64,000 bases of DNA from Saccharopolyspora hordei (GTDB lineage Bacteria > Actinomycetota > Actinomycetes > Mycobacteriales > Pseudonocardiaceae). Every line of letters begins with the position of its first letter. Positions within the stretch are counted from its first letter, which is position 1. This document shows positions 53,412 through 62,303 of the stretch, piece by piece. Both the position numbers and the translations under genes were made by a program. The notes beneath the pieces are model-generated. The model ran no database searches. It was given only the letters and a program-made list of their open reading frames with translations, and was not told the origin of the DNA. The DNA lies in the NCBI RefSeq assembly GCF_013410345.1, contig NZ_JACCFJ010000001.1, positions 3,881,001-3,945,000 on the forward strand, read 5' to 3'.

Positions 53412-53415
53412 CCGG

Positions 53416-54414
53416 TCAGGACCGGGCCAGGCCCGCCTCCAGCTGGTCGGCGAGCCTGCCCATGATCCGCGCGTAGCTGGCGTAGCTCATCGGCGCGACC
53501 GCGTCCCACTCGGCGAAGCGGTCCGCCGCGACCTCCGGACGCGCGGCGAAGACCGGGTTCTGCTTCATCTGCTCGGGCGTCATCGACGCCGACCGGGCGT
53601 CCCAGAGCAGGATGTCGGCCGGGTAGGCGCCGGCGTTCTCCCAGGACAGCCGCTCGAAGTAGCCGCCGCTCGCGGCGTCCGGGTTCCTCGGCGCGGTGAT
53701 CGGCAGGCCCAGCTCGCGGACGTAGAAGTCCAGGTCGGGGTTGCGCTCGGGCACCACCACGAAGAACTCCTCCTTGGTGCCGCCCACGGCCAGGATCGAC
53801 TTCCCCTCGCCGCGCATCCGGGCCCCGATGTCGCGCAGCCGCTGCGCGGCGGCGTGGAAGGCCGCTTCGTCGGCCTGCACCTGCGGCGAGTCGACGTCGG
53901 CGCCGAGCGCGCGGGCCAGCTCCTCGTACTTGCCGATCGCGTCGAGCAGCGAGAGACCGGACTGCTGCACGCCGACCGTCGGCACGATCCGCTTGACCGC
54001 CTCCTCCTGGTCCTGCACCAGGTGCCACAGACCGGGGTACTCCGCGTACTTGCCGCTGACCACCAGGTCGGGCGCCAGCCCGGCCAGGCGCTCCAGGTTG
54101 ACCTCGCCGTACCCGGGACCGGTGACGTCGACGACCTGGCGCGGGTCGACGCTGCCGGCCTCGGGCTCGGTGGAACCGTCGTCGCGCACCAGCGGGCCGA
54201 ACGTGCCCACGACCGGCACGCCGAAGTCCTCCAGGGCACCGGCCGCCGAGACCTGGGCGACGACCCGCTCCGGGCGGTGGTCGAGCTGCACGGTGACGCC
54301 GCGGTCGTCGGTCCAGGACCAGCCGCCGCCCTGCTCGGTCGGCGCGGGCGCACCGCAGCCCGCGAGGACGCCGACGGCGAGCAACCCGGCCGCGGCTCGG
54401 ATGGTGTGACGCAC
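53416..54414 (-). CDS. Iron-siderophore ABC transporter substrate-binding lipoprotein
   Basis: A 332-residue FecB/FepB-type lipoprotein. The signal ends in the lipobox LAGC with Cys20; the mature part has ERVVAQVSAAGALEDFGVPVVG, and the helical backbone with LAPDLVVSGKY typical of class III binding proteins. It would deliver a ferric siderophore to an ABC importer that is not encoded here. Its promoter carries an iron box. Confidence 0.9.
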   Translation of the reverse strand: MRHTIRAAAGLLAVGVLAGCGAPAPTEQGGGWSWTDDRGVTVQLDHRPERVVAQVSAAGALEDFGVPVVGTFGPLVRDDGSTEPEAGSVDPRQVVDVTGPGYGEVNLERLAGLAPDLVVSGKYAEYPGLWHLVQDQEEAVKRIVPTVGVQQSGLSLLDAIGKYEELARALGADVDSPQVQADEAAFHAAAQRLRDIGARMRGEGKSILAVGGTKEEFFVVVPERNPDLDFYVRELGLPITAPRNPDAASGGYFERLSWENAGAYPADILLWDARSASMTPEQMKQNPVFAARPEVAADRFAEWDAVAPMSYASYARIMGRLADQLEAGLARS

Positions 54415-54433
54415 TCCAACCTCCCTGTGCTTG

Positions 54434-54452
54434 TGAGGGTAGGCTAACCTAG
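54434..54452. promoter_or_regulatory. Iron box (IdeR/DmdR-type operator)
   Basis: TGAGGGTAGGCTAACCTAG matches the actinobacterial IdeR/DmdR1 consensus TTAGGTTAGGCTAACCTAA at 16 of 19 positions. It lies between the divergent binding-protein gene (start 54414) and the siderophore-interacting protein gene (start 54477), so iron probably represses both. Confidence 0.8.
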
Positions 54453-54476
54453 CACGTGATCACGGGAGGTTCGTGG

Positions 54477-55394
54477 ATGGCAGCGAGGCAGACCGAGCGG
54501 CCCGACTACCGGCTGTTCCCCGTCGAGGTCGCACGGGTCCGGCGGCTCGGCCCCAGTTTCGTCCGGGTCACCTTCACCGCCGAGTGCCTGCGCGGCTTCG
54601 GCGCCGGTGGTGACGACCAGCGGATCAAGCTGGTGCTGCCGCAGCCCGGGCGCACCCTCGCCGACTTCCCGGACGGCCCGGACTGGTACCGGCGCTGGCT
54701 GGCGCTGCCCGAGGAGGTCCGCCCCACGCTGCGCACCTACACGGTCCGCGCGTTCCGCCCCGACGGCTGCGAGCTCGACGTCGACTTCGTGCTGCACGGC
54801 ACCGCGGACGGGCACGGCGGGCCCGCCTCCCGGTGGGCCGCCGCCGCCCGCCCCGGCCAGCGGATCGGGCTGCTCGGTCCGGACCGCCCGGGACGCGGGC
54901 GGATGTGGGGCTGCGAGTGGGCCCCGCCGGAGTCGGCCGACCACCTGGTGCTGGCTGGCGACGAGACCGCGGTGCCCGCCGTCGCGGCCATCGTCGAGAA
55001 CCTGCCGCCGTCCGCCCGCGGTGTCGTCTGCCTCGAAGTGCCCGAGGAGGCCGACCGGCAGGACTGGCCGGTGCCCGCCGGGATCGAGGTGCGGTGGTTC
55101 CCCCGCGGCGCGGGCGCACCGCACGGCAAGCTGCTGGAGGAGGGCGTCGCCACCGCGCTCGCCGAGCTGCACCCGCGGTCCGCCCCCGGCAGCGCGGAGC
55201 TCGACGACATCGACGTGGACACCGAGACGCTGTGGGAGGTGCCCGCCGAGGGCACCGCGCCGAGCCGCCTCTACGGCTGGCTGGCCGGGGAGGCGGGGGT
55301 CATCAAGCGGTTGCGCCGCACGCTGGTCACCGACCACGGCATCCCCACGCAGTCCGTGGCGTTCATGGGCTACTGGCGCCAGGGCCGGAGCTGA
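54477..55394 (+). CDS. Siderophore-interacting protein, ferric-siderophore reductase
   Basis: A 305-residue flavin reductase of the SIP/ViuB family. The FAD motif RTYTVRAF is near residue 82, the NAD(P)-binding part has LAGDETAVPAVAAI, and the C-terminus is the typical SVAFMGYWRQG. It reduces ferric siderophores in the cytosol and releases iron. ATG 54477 follows GGGAGG by seven bases. Divergent from the binding-protein gene across the iron box. Confidence 0.92.
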   Translation: MAARQTERPDYRLFPVEVARVRRLGPSFVRVTFTAECLRGFGAGGDDQRIKLVLPQPGRTLADFPDGPDWYRRWLALPEEVRPTLRTYTVRAFRPDGCELDVDFVLHGTADGHGGPASRWAAAARPGQRIGLLGPDRPGRGRMWGCEWAPPESADHLVLAGDETAVPAVAAIVENLPPSARGVVCLEVPEEADRQDWPVPAGIEVRWFPRGAGAPHGKLLEEGVATALAELHPRSAPGSAELDDIDVDTETLWEVPAEGTAPSRLYGWLAGEAGVIKRLRRTLVTDHGIPTQSVAFMGYWRQGRS

Positions 55395-55507
55395 CCCGTC
55401 CCTGTCGGTGCCTCCCGCTACGGTCCCCGGCACGGGCGCGCCGGTGCCCCGGCACTCCCGGCTGCGTCGTCCTAGAGTCGCAGCAGGAGAGCAGGGAGGG
55501 GGACGCC

Positions 55508-56488
55508 ATGGGCGGCACCATGGTCGTCGAGGACTTCGCCACCGCAGCTGATCCCTACCGGCGCGAGCTGCTGGCGCACTGCTACCGGATGCTCGGGTCG
55601 CACCACGACGCCGAGGACCTGGTGCAGGAGACCTACCTGCGCGCGTGGCGCGCCTACGACCGGTTCGAGGGCCGCTCGTCGCTGCGCACCTGGCTGTACA
55701 AGATCGCCACGACCGCGTGCCTGACCGCGCTGGAGAACCGCAAGCGCCGCCCGCTGCCGACCGGGCTCGGCGGCCCCAGCGAGATCCCCCGCGACGAGCT
55801 GGTGGAACGACCCGAGATCCCGTGGCTGGAGCCGGTCCCGGACTCCGCCGTCACCGACGACCCGTCCGATCCGGCGGTCATCGTCAGCGGCCGCGAGAGC
55901 ACCCGGTTGGCGTTCATCGCCGCCCTCCAGCACCTGCCCGCCCGGCAGCGCGCGGTGCTGGTCCTGCGCGACGTGCTCGGGTGGAGGGCCTCCGAGGTCG
56001 CCGAGGTCATCGGCGTCAGCACGGCGGCGGTGAACAGCGTCCTGCAGCGCGCGCGGGCGCAGCTCGCCGAGGTCCGGCCCTCCGAGGACGACCCGCCCGC
56101 CCCGCTCACCGCAGGGCAGCGGCGGCTGCTGGAGCGCTACGTGGCGGCGTTCGAGGCGAAGGACGTCCCCGCCATCGTGCGGCTGTTCACCGCCGAGGCG
56201 GTCTGGGAGATGCCGCCGTTCACCACCTGGGTGCGCGGTCCGGAGCAGATCGGGCGGCTGGTGGAGCTGAAGTGCCCGGCCGGGCCGGGCGAGCTGCGGC
56301 TGCTGCCCGCGCGGGCCAACGGCCAGGTCGCCTTCGGCGTCTACCGGCTGGGGCCCGACGGGGTGTTCCGCCCGTTCCACCTGCAGGTGCTCGAGCTGCG
56401 CGGCGAGGCGGTGCAGCACACCGTCGCCTTCTTCGACGTCAGCGCCTTCCCCGCCTTCGGGCTGCCGGACACCCGCCCGCGCGACTAG
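55508..56488 (+). CDS. ECF-type RNA polymerase sigma factor with SnoaL-like C-terminal domain
   Basis: A 326-residue sigma factor of the SigG-like (TIGR02960) group. Region 2 covers about residues 15-80 (CYRMLGSHHDAEDLVQETYL), region 4 about 130-185 (LPARQRAVLVLRDVLGWRAS, then VNSVLQRARAQL). Residues 200-320 form a SnoaL/NTF2-like domain that regulates such sigma factors without a classical anti-sigma factor. Target promoters are unknown. Its end overlaps the converging hydrolase gene by four bases. Confidence 0.9.
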   Translation: MGGTMVVEDFATAADPYRRELLAHCYRMLGSHHDAEDLVQETYLRAWRAYDRFEGRSSLRTWLYKIATTACLTALENRKRRPLPTGLGGPSEIPRDELVERPEIPWLEPVPDSAVTDDPSDPAVIVSGRESTRLAFIAALQHLPARQRAVLVLRDVLGWRASEVAEVIGVSTAAVNSVLQRARAQLAEVRPSEDDPPAPLTAGQRRLLERYVAAFEAKDVPAIVRLFTAEAVWEMPPFTTWVRGPEQIGRLVELKCPAGPGELRLLPARANGQVAFGVYRLGPDGVFRPFHLQVLELRGEAVQHTVAFFDVSAFPAFGLPDTRPRD

Positions 56489-57273
56489 TCGAGCGGGTGC
56501 TCGGCGAGGAAGCTGAGCACCGTGCTGGAGGCCTCCTCCCGGCGCTCCTCGAAGTAGGCGTGCCGGGCGCCGTCGAAGTAGTGCACCTCGGCGCCGGGGA
56601 TGCGGTTGGCCAGGATCACCGCGTTGTCCACCGGGCTGAAGGCGTCGTCGGTGCCGTGCAGCACCAGCGTCGGCGCGGTGATCTGGTCCAGCACCGCCCA
56701 GCTGTCGTGGGCGTTGCTGGCGCGCAGGTGCCCGCGGCGGGCGTGGTCGGGCATCGGGCTGCCGAGGGTCACGTACGGCCCGGGGTGCTCGCGCACGTAC
56801 TCCGGGGTGTACATGAGGTCGACGAGGACCTCGCGCACGGCGTCCTCCGACGGCTGCGTGAGCGCGCGGATGATCTCCGGGTCGGCGCGCAGCCCGTGCA
56901 CGCCGCCGGCCGAGGTGCAGCCCAGGACCAGCGCGCCGATGCGGTCCGGGTAGTCGATCGCCAGCCACTGGGCGACCTTGCCGCCCATCGAGGTGCCGTA
57001 GACGTGCGCGCGGGCGATGCCGAGCTCGTCGAGGACGCAGACGACGTCGGTGGCGAAGCGGCGGACGCCGTACTCGGCGTCGACGGGCTTGTCGCTCTGC
57101 CCGGTGCCCAGGTAGTCGAGCACGATCACCTGGTGGTCGGCCTCGAAGTCGCCGCGCACGGTGTCCCACCAGTGGTGCGTGTTGGCCTGCCCGCTGAGCA
57201 GCACCAGCGGTTCCCCGCTCCCGTGCACCTCGTAGTAGATCTCGGCTTGGTCAGCAGTCTTGGCGAACGGCAC
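56485..57273 (-). CDS. Alpha/beta hydrolase
   Basis: A 262-residue hydrolase. Nucleophile elbow GTSMGG near 95-100, acid in HGTDDAFSP, catalytic His in GARHAYFEE near 242. The start VNTHHWWDTVRGDF-type region resembles haloperoxidase-like and 3-oxoadipate enol-lactonase-like hydrolases. Because genes for TIGR02960 sigma factors often lie beside an alpha/beta hydrolase, the two may be functionally linked. Confidence 0.87.
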   Translation of the reverse strand: MPFAKTADQAEIYYEVHGSGEPLVLLSGQANTHHWWDTVRGDFEADHQVIVLDYLGTGQSDKPVDAEYGVRRFATDVVCVLDELGIARAHVYGTSMGGKVAQWLAIDYPDRIGALVLGCTSAGGVHGLRADPEIIRALTQPSEDAVREVLVDLMYTPEYVREHPGPYVTLGSPMPDHARRGHLRASNAHDSWAVLDQITAPTLVLHGTDDAFSPVDNAVILANRIPGAEVHYFDGARHAYFEERREEASSTVLSFLAEHPLD

Positions 57274-57333
57274 ACCACAATCCTAAGATCCGCGTCCGCT
57301 GTGGGAGACGCCCGGAGATGCTCCAATGTCGGT

Positions 57334-58335
57334 ATGACGGACACGGAGCCGATCCGCCTGACCCAGTACGCGCACGGTGGCGGGTGCGCGTGCAAGATCC
57401 CGCCCGGTGAACTGGAATCCGTGCTCGGCGGGTTGGCGACCGACGTGGCCGACCCCCGGGCGCAGCTGCTGGTCGGCCTGGCCACCGGCGACGACGCGGC
57501 CGTGGTGCGCGCCGACGGCGGGCCCGGGATCGTGGCCACCACGGACTTCTTCACCCCGGTGGTGGACGACCCGTACGACTGGGGCCGCATCGCGGCGGCC
57601 AACGCCCTGTCCGACGTCTACGCGATGGGCGGCACCCCGGTGGTCGCGGTGAACCTGCTCGGCTGGCCCCGCGACGTCCTGCCGTTCGAGCTGGCCGCGG
57701 AGGTGTTGCGGGGCGGCTGCGAGGTCGCCGCGGCGGCCGGGTGCCACGTCGGCGGCGGGCACAGCATCGACGACCCCGAACCCAAGTACGGCCTGGCGGT
57801 GACCGGGCTGGTGGACCCGGACCGGTTGCTGCGCAACGACACCGCGCGGCCCGGGCAGCCGCTGTCGCTGACGAAACCGCTCGGCGTCGGCGTGCTCAAC
57901 ACCCGGCACAAGCGCACGGGAGAGCGCTTCCCGCAGGCGATCGAGGCGATGACGACGCTCAACCGGGACGCCGCCGCGGCAGCGCTGCGGGCGGGCGCGG
58001 TGTGCGCCACCGACGTCACCGGGTTCGGGTTGCTCGGGCACCTGTTCAAGATGATGCGCGCCTCCGGGACCTCCGCCGAGGTCGACGTCGCCGCGGTGCC
58101 CTACCTCGACGGGGCGCGGGAGGCGGTGCGCGCGGGGTTCGTCAGCGGCGGGACGCGGCGGAACCTGGACTGGGTGCGCCCGCACCTCGACCCCGGTCCG
58201 GCTCCGGAGGAGGACCAGCTGCTGCTCGCCGACGCGCAGACCTCCGGCGGTCTGCTGGTGGTGGGCGAGGTCCCCGGCGCTCCGGTGATCGGCCGGGTGC
58301 TGCCCGCCGGGGACGCGGTGGTCGCGCTGCGCTGA
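57334..58335 (+). CDS. selD: Selenide, water dikinase (selenophosphate synthetase)
   Basis: A 333-residue AIR-synthase-fold enzyme making selenophosphate from selenide and ATP. The start IRLTQYAHGGGCACKIPPG aligns with E. coli SelD, so the catalytic pair is Cys18 and Lys21; it is a cysteine, not selenocysteine, form. TGDDAAVV binds Mg-ATP, and HVGGGHSIDDPEPKYGLAVTG is the second signature. selA, selB and a tRNA-Sec gene are not in the window. Downstream lies the leader-peptide locus of the LLM operon. Confidence 0.94.
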   Translation: MTDTEPIRLTQYAHGGGCACKIPPGELESVLGGLATDVADPRAQLLVGLATGDDAAVVRADGGPGIVATTDFFTPVVDDPYDWGRIAAANALSDVYAMGGTPVVAVNLLGWPRDVLPFELAAEVLRGGCEVAAAAGCHVGGGHSIDDPEPKYGLAVTGLVDPDRLLRNDTARPGQPLSLTKPLGVGVLNTRHKRTGERFPQAIEAMTTLNRDAAAAALRAGAVCATDVTGFGLLGHLFKMMRASGTSAEVDVAAVPYLDGAREAVRAGFVSGGTRRNLDWVRPHLDPGPAPEEDQLLLADAQTSGGLLVVGEVPGAPVIGRVLPAGDAVVALR

Positions 58336-58371
58336 GGTCGCGCCCACATCGTGGGCAGCGGCGGGTTTCCG

Positions 58372-58400
58372 TTGACGCTGCGGTGATCCGGTCCTAGCGT
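58372..58400 (+). promoter_or_regulatory. Promoter of the leader peptide and LLM monooxygenase operon
   Basis: TTGACG at 58372-58377, a 17-base spacer, TAGCGT at 58395-58400. The -10 ends seven bases before ATG 58408, which predicts a leaderless transcript starting at the leader ATG, as at 37635. Confidence 0.6.
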
Positions 58401-58407
58401 TCCACTC

Positions 58408-58488
58408 ATGGCGCATCCGGTGCAGCTGGTCACCAGGGACCACGTCGACCTCCTCCGGATCATCGCCGCCGCGTGTCCGCGGCGCTGA
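58408..58488 (+). CDS. Putative cysteine-responsive leader peptide (26 aa)
   Basis: A 26-codon ORF with C-terminal half RDHVDLLRIIAAACPRR, the actinobacterial leader pattern H-V-D-L-L-R-x-x-x-A-x-C. It is exactly as long as the leader at 37670 and shares 13 of 26 residues without gaps. Its single cysteine codon (TGT) is residue 23. The downstream genes are flavin monooxygenases of families used in organosulfur breakdown, which fits control by cysteine supply. Confidence 0.75.
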   Translation: MAHPVQLVTRDHVDLLRIIAAACPRR

Positions 58489-58491
58489 CCT

Positions 58492-58508
58492 CGCGCACCC
58501 ACCTCCCC
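58492..58508 (+). promoter_or_regulatory. C/U-rich tract after the leader stop, possible anti-Shine-Dalgarno element
   Basis: CGCGCACCCACCTCCCC begins three bases after the leader stop and is nearly the same as the tract at 37758. It could pair with GGAAGG (58555-58560) before the first monooxygenase gene. Confidence 0.5.
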
Positions 58509-58571
58509 TTCATCCACTGTGGACGAATCGTGTCCGCGGTGTCCCATGCCCGCAGGAAGGACGACCTGCAC

Positions 58572-59732
58572 ATGGCTCCACCCCACCTCCACCTGGCGGT
58601 CGCGCTCGACGGCGCGGGCTGGCACCCGGCAGCCTGGCGACGCCCGGACGCCCGCCCCGCCGACCTGTTCACCGCCCGCTACTGGGTCGACCTCGCGCAG
58701 GAAGCCGAACGCGGACTGCTCGACCTCATCACCTTCGAAGACGCCCTGGGACCGCAGTCCAGCCGCGACGACGGCCCCGACGACCGCACCGACCAGGTGC
58801 GCGGACGGCTGGACGCCAACCTCGTCGCCGCACGCGTGGCGCCGCTGACCGAGCGCGTCGGGCTGGTGCCGAGCGTCGTGGTCACGCACACCGAGCCGTT
58901 CCACGTCTCCAAGGCCATCGCCACCCTCGACCACATCAGCACCGGACGCGCCGGGTGGCAACCGCGGGTGTCCGCCCTCCCGAGCGAGGCGGCGCACTTC
59001 GGCCGCCGCGAGGTGCAGCCCGACGAACTGCTCGACGAGGCGGCCGACCACGTCGAGGTGGTGCGCCGGTTGTGGGACAGCTGGGAGGACGACGCGGAGA
59101 TCCGCGACGTCGCCACCGGCCGGTTCATCGACCGCGACAAGCTGCACCACGTCGACTTCGCCGGGAAGTGGTTCTCCGTCAAGGGACCGTCCATCACGCC
59201 CCGCCCACCGCAGGGGCAACCGCTGGTCGCCGTGCTGGCCACCGACGCGGACGAGCACCGCTTCGCCGCCCAGGCCGCGGACCTCGTGTTCACCACGCCC
59301 CACGACGTCGAGCAGGCGCGACTGGTCGAGGCCCGCATCCGCGACGAGCAGGTGCTGGCCGGCCGCGCGCACGAGGACGTCCACGTCTTCGGTGACCTCG
59401 TGGTGCACCTCGGCGCGGACGCGGCCAGCCGCAAGGCGCAGCTGGACGAGCTCGACGGCGCCGAGCACGTCCCGGACGCCCCGGTGTTCACCGGGAGCGC
59501 CGCCGAACTCGCCGACCGGTTGCAGGTCCTGGCCACCGCGGGACTCTCGGGGTTCCGGTTGCGGCCGGGGGCGGTCCCGGAAGACCTCACCGCGATCACC
59601 CGGGACCTGGTGCCGGAACTGCAACGGCGCGGGCTGTTCCGCACCTCCTACGACACCGGGTCGCTGCGCGCGCGGTTCGGCCTGCCCCGACCGGCCAGCC
59701 GCTACGCCACCACAGCGGGAGGACGACCGTGA
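58572..59732 (+). CDS. LLM-class flavin-dependent monooxygenase
   Basis: A 386-residue luciferase-like TIM-barrel enzyme: HLHLAVALDGAGWHPAAWR at the start, DLITFEDALGPQ, and PSVVVTHTEPFHVSKAIATL, the FMN-site strand of the NtaA/SnaA/DszA-related group. It needs reduced FMN from a separate reductase, not present here. First gene after the leader; its stop overlaps the next start (GTGA). A role in oxygenating an organosulfur compound is inferred from the leader and the neighbours. Confidence 0.85.
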   Translation: MAPPHLHLAVALDGAGWHPAAWRRPDARPADLFTARYWVDLAQEAERGLLDLITFEDALGPQSSRDDGPDDRTDQVRGRLDANLVAARVAPLTERVGLVPSVVVTHTEPFHVSKAIATLDHISTGRAGWQPRVSALPSEAAHFGRREVQPDELLDEAADHVEVVRRLWDSWEDDAEIRDVATGRFIDRDKLHHVDFAGKWFSVKGPSITPRPPQGQPLVAVLATDADEHRFAAQAADLVFTTPHDVEQARLVEARIRDEQVLAGRAHEDVHVFGDLVVHLGADAASRKAQLDELDGAEHVPDAPVFTGSAAELADRLQVLATAGLSGFRLRPGAVPEDLTAITRDLVPELQRRGLFRTSYDTGSLRARFGLPRPASRYATTAGGRP

Positions 59733-61096
59733 CCAAGCAGATCCACCTCGCCGCGCACTTCCCCGGCGTCAACAACACCACCGTGTGGAGCGATCCCCGG
59801 TCGCAGAGCCAGATCGCGTTCTCCTCGTTCGTGCACCTGGCCCGCACCGCCGAGCGCGCCGGGTTCGACTTCCTGTTCCTGGCCGAGGGACTGCGGTTGC
59901 GCGAACAGGGCGGCAAGATCTACGACCTGGACGTGGTGGGCCGCCCGGACACCTTCACCGTGCTGGCCGCCTTGGCCGCCGTCACCGAGCACCTGGGGCT
60001 GGCCGGCACCATCAGCTCGACGTTCAACGAACCCTACGAGGTGGCGCGGCAGTTCGCCAGCCTCGACCACCTCTCCGGTGGCCGGGCCGCCTGGAACGTG
60101 GTGACCTCGTGGGACACCTTCACCGGGGAGAACTTCCGGCGCGGCGGCTTCCTGCCCGAGGAGCAGCGCTACGAGCGCGCCGAGCGGTTCCTGCGCACCG
60201 CGTGCGAGCTGTTCGACTCCTGGCGCGGCGACGAGGTCGTCACCGACAAGGAGACCGGCACGTTCCTCACCGACCCGCGCGCCGGGTCGTTCGCGCACCG
60301 GGACGCGCACTTCGACATCAGCGGCCGGTTCACCGTCCCCCGCAGCCCGCAGGGCCGACCGGTGATCTTCCAGGCCGGCGATTCCGACGCGGGCCGGGAG
60401 TTCGCCGCCTCCGCCGCCGACGCGATCTTCACCAGGCACGGGACCTTCCGCGCCGGCAAGGAGTTCTACGCCGACGTCAAGCGGCGGCTGCCCAAGCACG
60501 GGCGCTCCCGCGACGAGCTGCTGGTGTTCCCGGCGACGACCGTGGTGCTCGGGGACACCGACGCCGAAGCGCACGAGCACGCCGCGCACATCCGGCGCCA
60601 GCAGGTCAGCGGGCAGACCGCGGTCCGGTTCCTGGAGCAGGTCTGGAACCGCGACCTCAGCGACCTCGACCCGGACGGCCCGCTGCCGGAGTTCGACCCG
60701 GTCCCGGGCGAGAACACCATCGCGAAGGGGCGCGCCAGCACGCGACAGCACCGCGACCCGATCGCCGTCGCCCGCCAGTGGCGGGAGCTGGCCCAGGCCA
60801 AGGGGTTGTCGGTGCGGGAGCTGGTCATCGAGGTGACCGCCCGCCAGTCGTTCATCGGCACCCCGGAGACCGTGGCGGCGGAGATGGACCGGTTCGTGCA
60901 GGAGGACGCCTGCGACGGCTTCATCCTCGTCCCGCACCTCACCCCGGGCGGCCTCGACGACTTCGCCGAGACCGTGGTGCCGCTGCTGCAGGAGCGCGGC
61001 GTGCACCGCACCGAGTACACCGGCGGCACGCTGCGCGAGAACCTCGGTCTGCCGCCGCTGCCCGCCCCGCGGCACCGCGAGAGGACCGCGTCATGA
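59729..61096 (+). CDS. NtaA/DmoA-family FMN-dependent monooxygenase
   Basis: A 455-residue LLM monooxygenase of the nitrilotriacetate/dimethylsulfide/dibenzothiophene-sulfone group: [20 protein letters not shown] at the start, then [31 protein letters not shown] and [20 protein letters not shown], the family signatures. It would use FMNH2 and oxygen to cleave a C-S or C-N bond. Translationally coupled to the preceding gene. Confidence 0.9.
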   Translation: MTKQIHLAAHFPGVNNTTVWSDPRSQSQIAFSSFVHLARTAERAGFDFLFLAEGLRLREQGGKIYDLDVVGRPDTFTVLAALAAVTEHLGLAGTISSTFNEPYEVARQFASLDHLSGGRAAWNVVTSWDTFTGENFRRGGFLPEEQRYERAERFLRTACELFDSWRGDEVVTDKETGTFLTDPRAGSFAHRDAHFDISGRFTVPRSPQGRPVIFQAGDSDAGREFAASAADAIFTRHGTFRAGKEFYADVKRRLPKHGRSRDELLVFPATTVVLGDTDAEAHEHAAHIRRQQVSGQTAVRFLEQVWNRDLSDLDPDGPLPEFDPVPGENTIAKGRASTRQHRDPIAVARQWRELAQAKGLSVRELVIEVTARQSFIGTPETVAAEMDRFVQEDACDGFILVPHLTPGGLDDFAETVVPLLQERGVHRTEYTGGTLRENLGLPPLPAPRHRERTAS

Positions 61097-61112
61097 CCCG
61101 GAGGTCGCGCTG

Positions 61113-62303
61113 ATGCCCACCCCGCTCTCGGTCCTCGACCTCGCACCGATCCCCTCGGGCGGGACGGCGTCGGACGCGCTGCGCAACACCCTGGACCTCG
61201 CGCGGCGCGCCGAGCAGCTCGGCTACCGGCGCTACTGGGTCGCCGAGCACCACCTCACGCCGGGCGTCGCCTCGGCGGCGCCTGCCGTGCTCATCGCGCT
61301 CATCTCCGGGGCCACCAGCCGGATCCGGGTCGGCTCGGCAGCCGTGCTGCTGGGCCACCACTCACCGCTGGTGGTGGCCGAGGAGTTCGGCACCATCGCC
61401 CACCTGCACCCGGGCCGGGTGGACCTGGGCCTGGGCCGGGTCGCCTCGAACCGCGCCGCCGACCTGGCGCGCCGCTTCGCCGAGGGCGTCGGCGCGCCGT
61501 CGCGGGTCGTCGACGGCCTGCTGGTCCCGGCGAAGCCGAAGGGCCTGGCCAGGTCGGAGGCGCAGCTGGCGCGCATCGCCGAGCAGCAGCGGCTGGTCGG
61601 CAGGCCGGTGGAGGGGCTGGACTACCGCACCCAGGTCGGCCAGGTCCTGCAGTACGTCACCGGCGGGCTCCGCGACAGCGCGGGCGAGCCGCTGCACGCC
61701 CAGCCGGCGGAGGGCGCGGACCTCGACGTCTGGGTGCTGGGCTCCAGCGCCGGGGAGAGCTCGGCGACCGCGGGAGCGCTGGGCCTGCCGTACGCGGCCA
61801 ACTACCACGTCAGCCCGTCCACCGTGCTGGAGTCGGTGTCGTCCTACCGGGACGGTTTCACCGCCTCGACCCGGTTGGCGCGGCCGTACGTGGCGGTCTC
61901 GGCGGACGTGGTGGTCGCCGGCACCGACGAGGCGGCCCGCGAGCTGGCCGCCCCCCACGCGCGGTGGGTGCACAGCATCCGCGCCGGGGCGGGCGCGATC
62001 CCGTACCCCAGCCCGGCGGAGGCGGCCGCGTTCCCGTGGACCGACCAGGACCGGGAGCTGGTGGCCGACCGGGTGGCCACCCAGTTCGTGGGCGCGCCGG
62101 AGACGGTGGTGCGCGGGCTGGCGACGCTGCGCGACGTCACCGGGGCCGACGAGCTGGTGGTCACCACGATCACCCACGACCACGCCGACCGGGTGCGGTC
62201 CTACGAGCTGCTCGCCGAGGCCTGGCAGGCGTCAGCCGCGGCCGATGAAGGGCATGGCGGTGGCGGTGATGGTGAGGAACTGGACGTTCGCCGACAGCGG
62301 TAG
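61113..62303 (+). CDS. LLM-class flavin oxidoreductase, MsnO8/luciferase group 1 type
   Basis: A 396-residue enzyme with the start [33 protein letters not shown] and [12 protein letters not shown], typical of the TIGR03558-like group. GGAGG lies nine bases before ATG 61113. The last 20 or so residues (after ELLAEAWQ) are Gly/Glu-rich and run 72 bases into the antisense end of the SDR gene, so the natural stop may have been lost. Third gene of the leader-controlled operon. Confidence 0.87.
   Translation: MPTPLSVLDLAPIPSGGTASDALRNTLDLARRAEQLGYRRYWVAEHHLTPGVASAAPAVLIALISGATSRIRVGSAAVLLGHHSPLVVAEEFGTIAHLHPGRVDLGLGRVASNRAADLARRFAEGVGAPSRVVDGLLVPAKPKGLARSEAQLARIAEQQRLVGRPVEGLDYRTQVGQVLQYVTGGLRDSAGEPLHAQPAEGADLDVWVLGSSAGESSATAGALGLPYAANYHVSPSTVLESVSSYRDGFTASTRLARPYVAVSADVVVAGTDEAARELAAPHARWVHSIRAGAGAIPYPSPAEAAAFPWTDQDRELVADRVATQFVGAPETVVRGLATLRDVTGADELVVTTITHDHADRVRSYELLAEAWQASAAADEGHGGGGDGEELDVRRQR

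Noticed and set aside
57334-58335. Selenocysteine codon in selD
   Set aside because: The catalytic position is a cysteine codon and no in-frame TGA occurs before the end.
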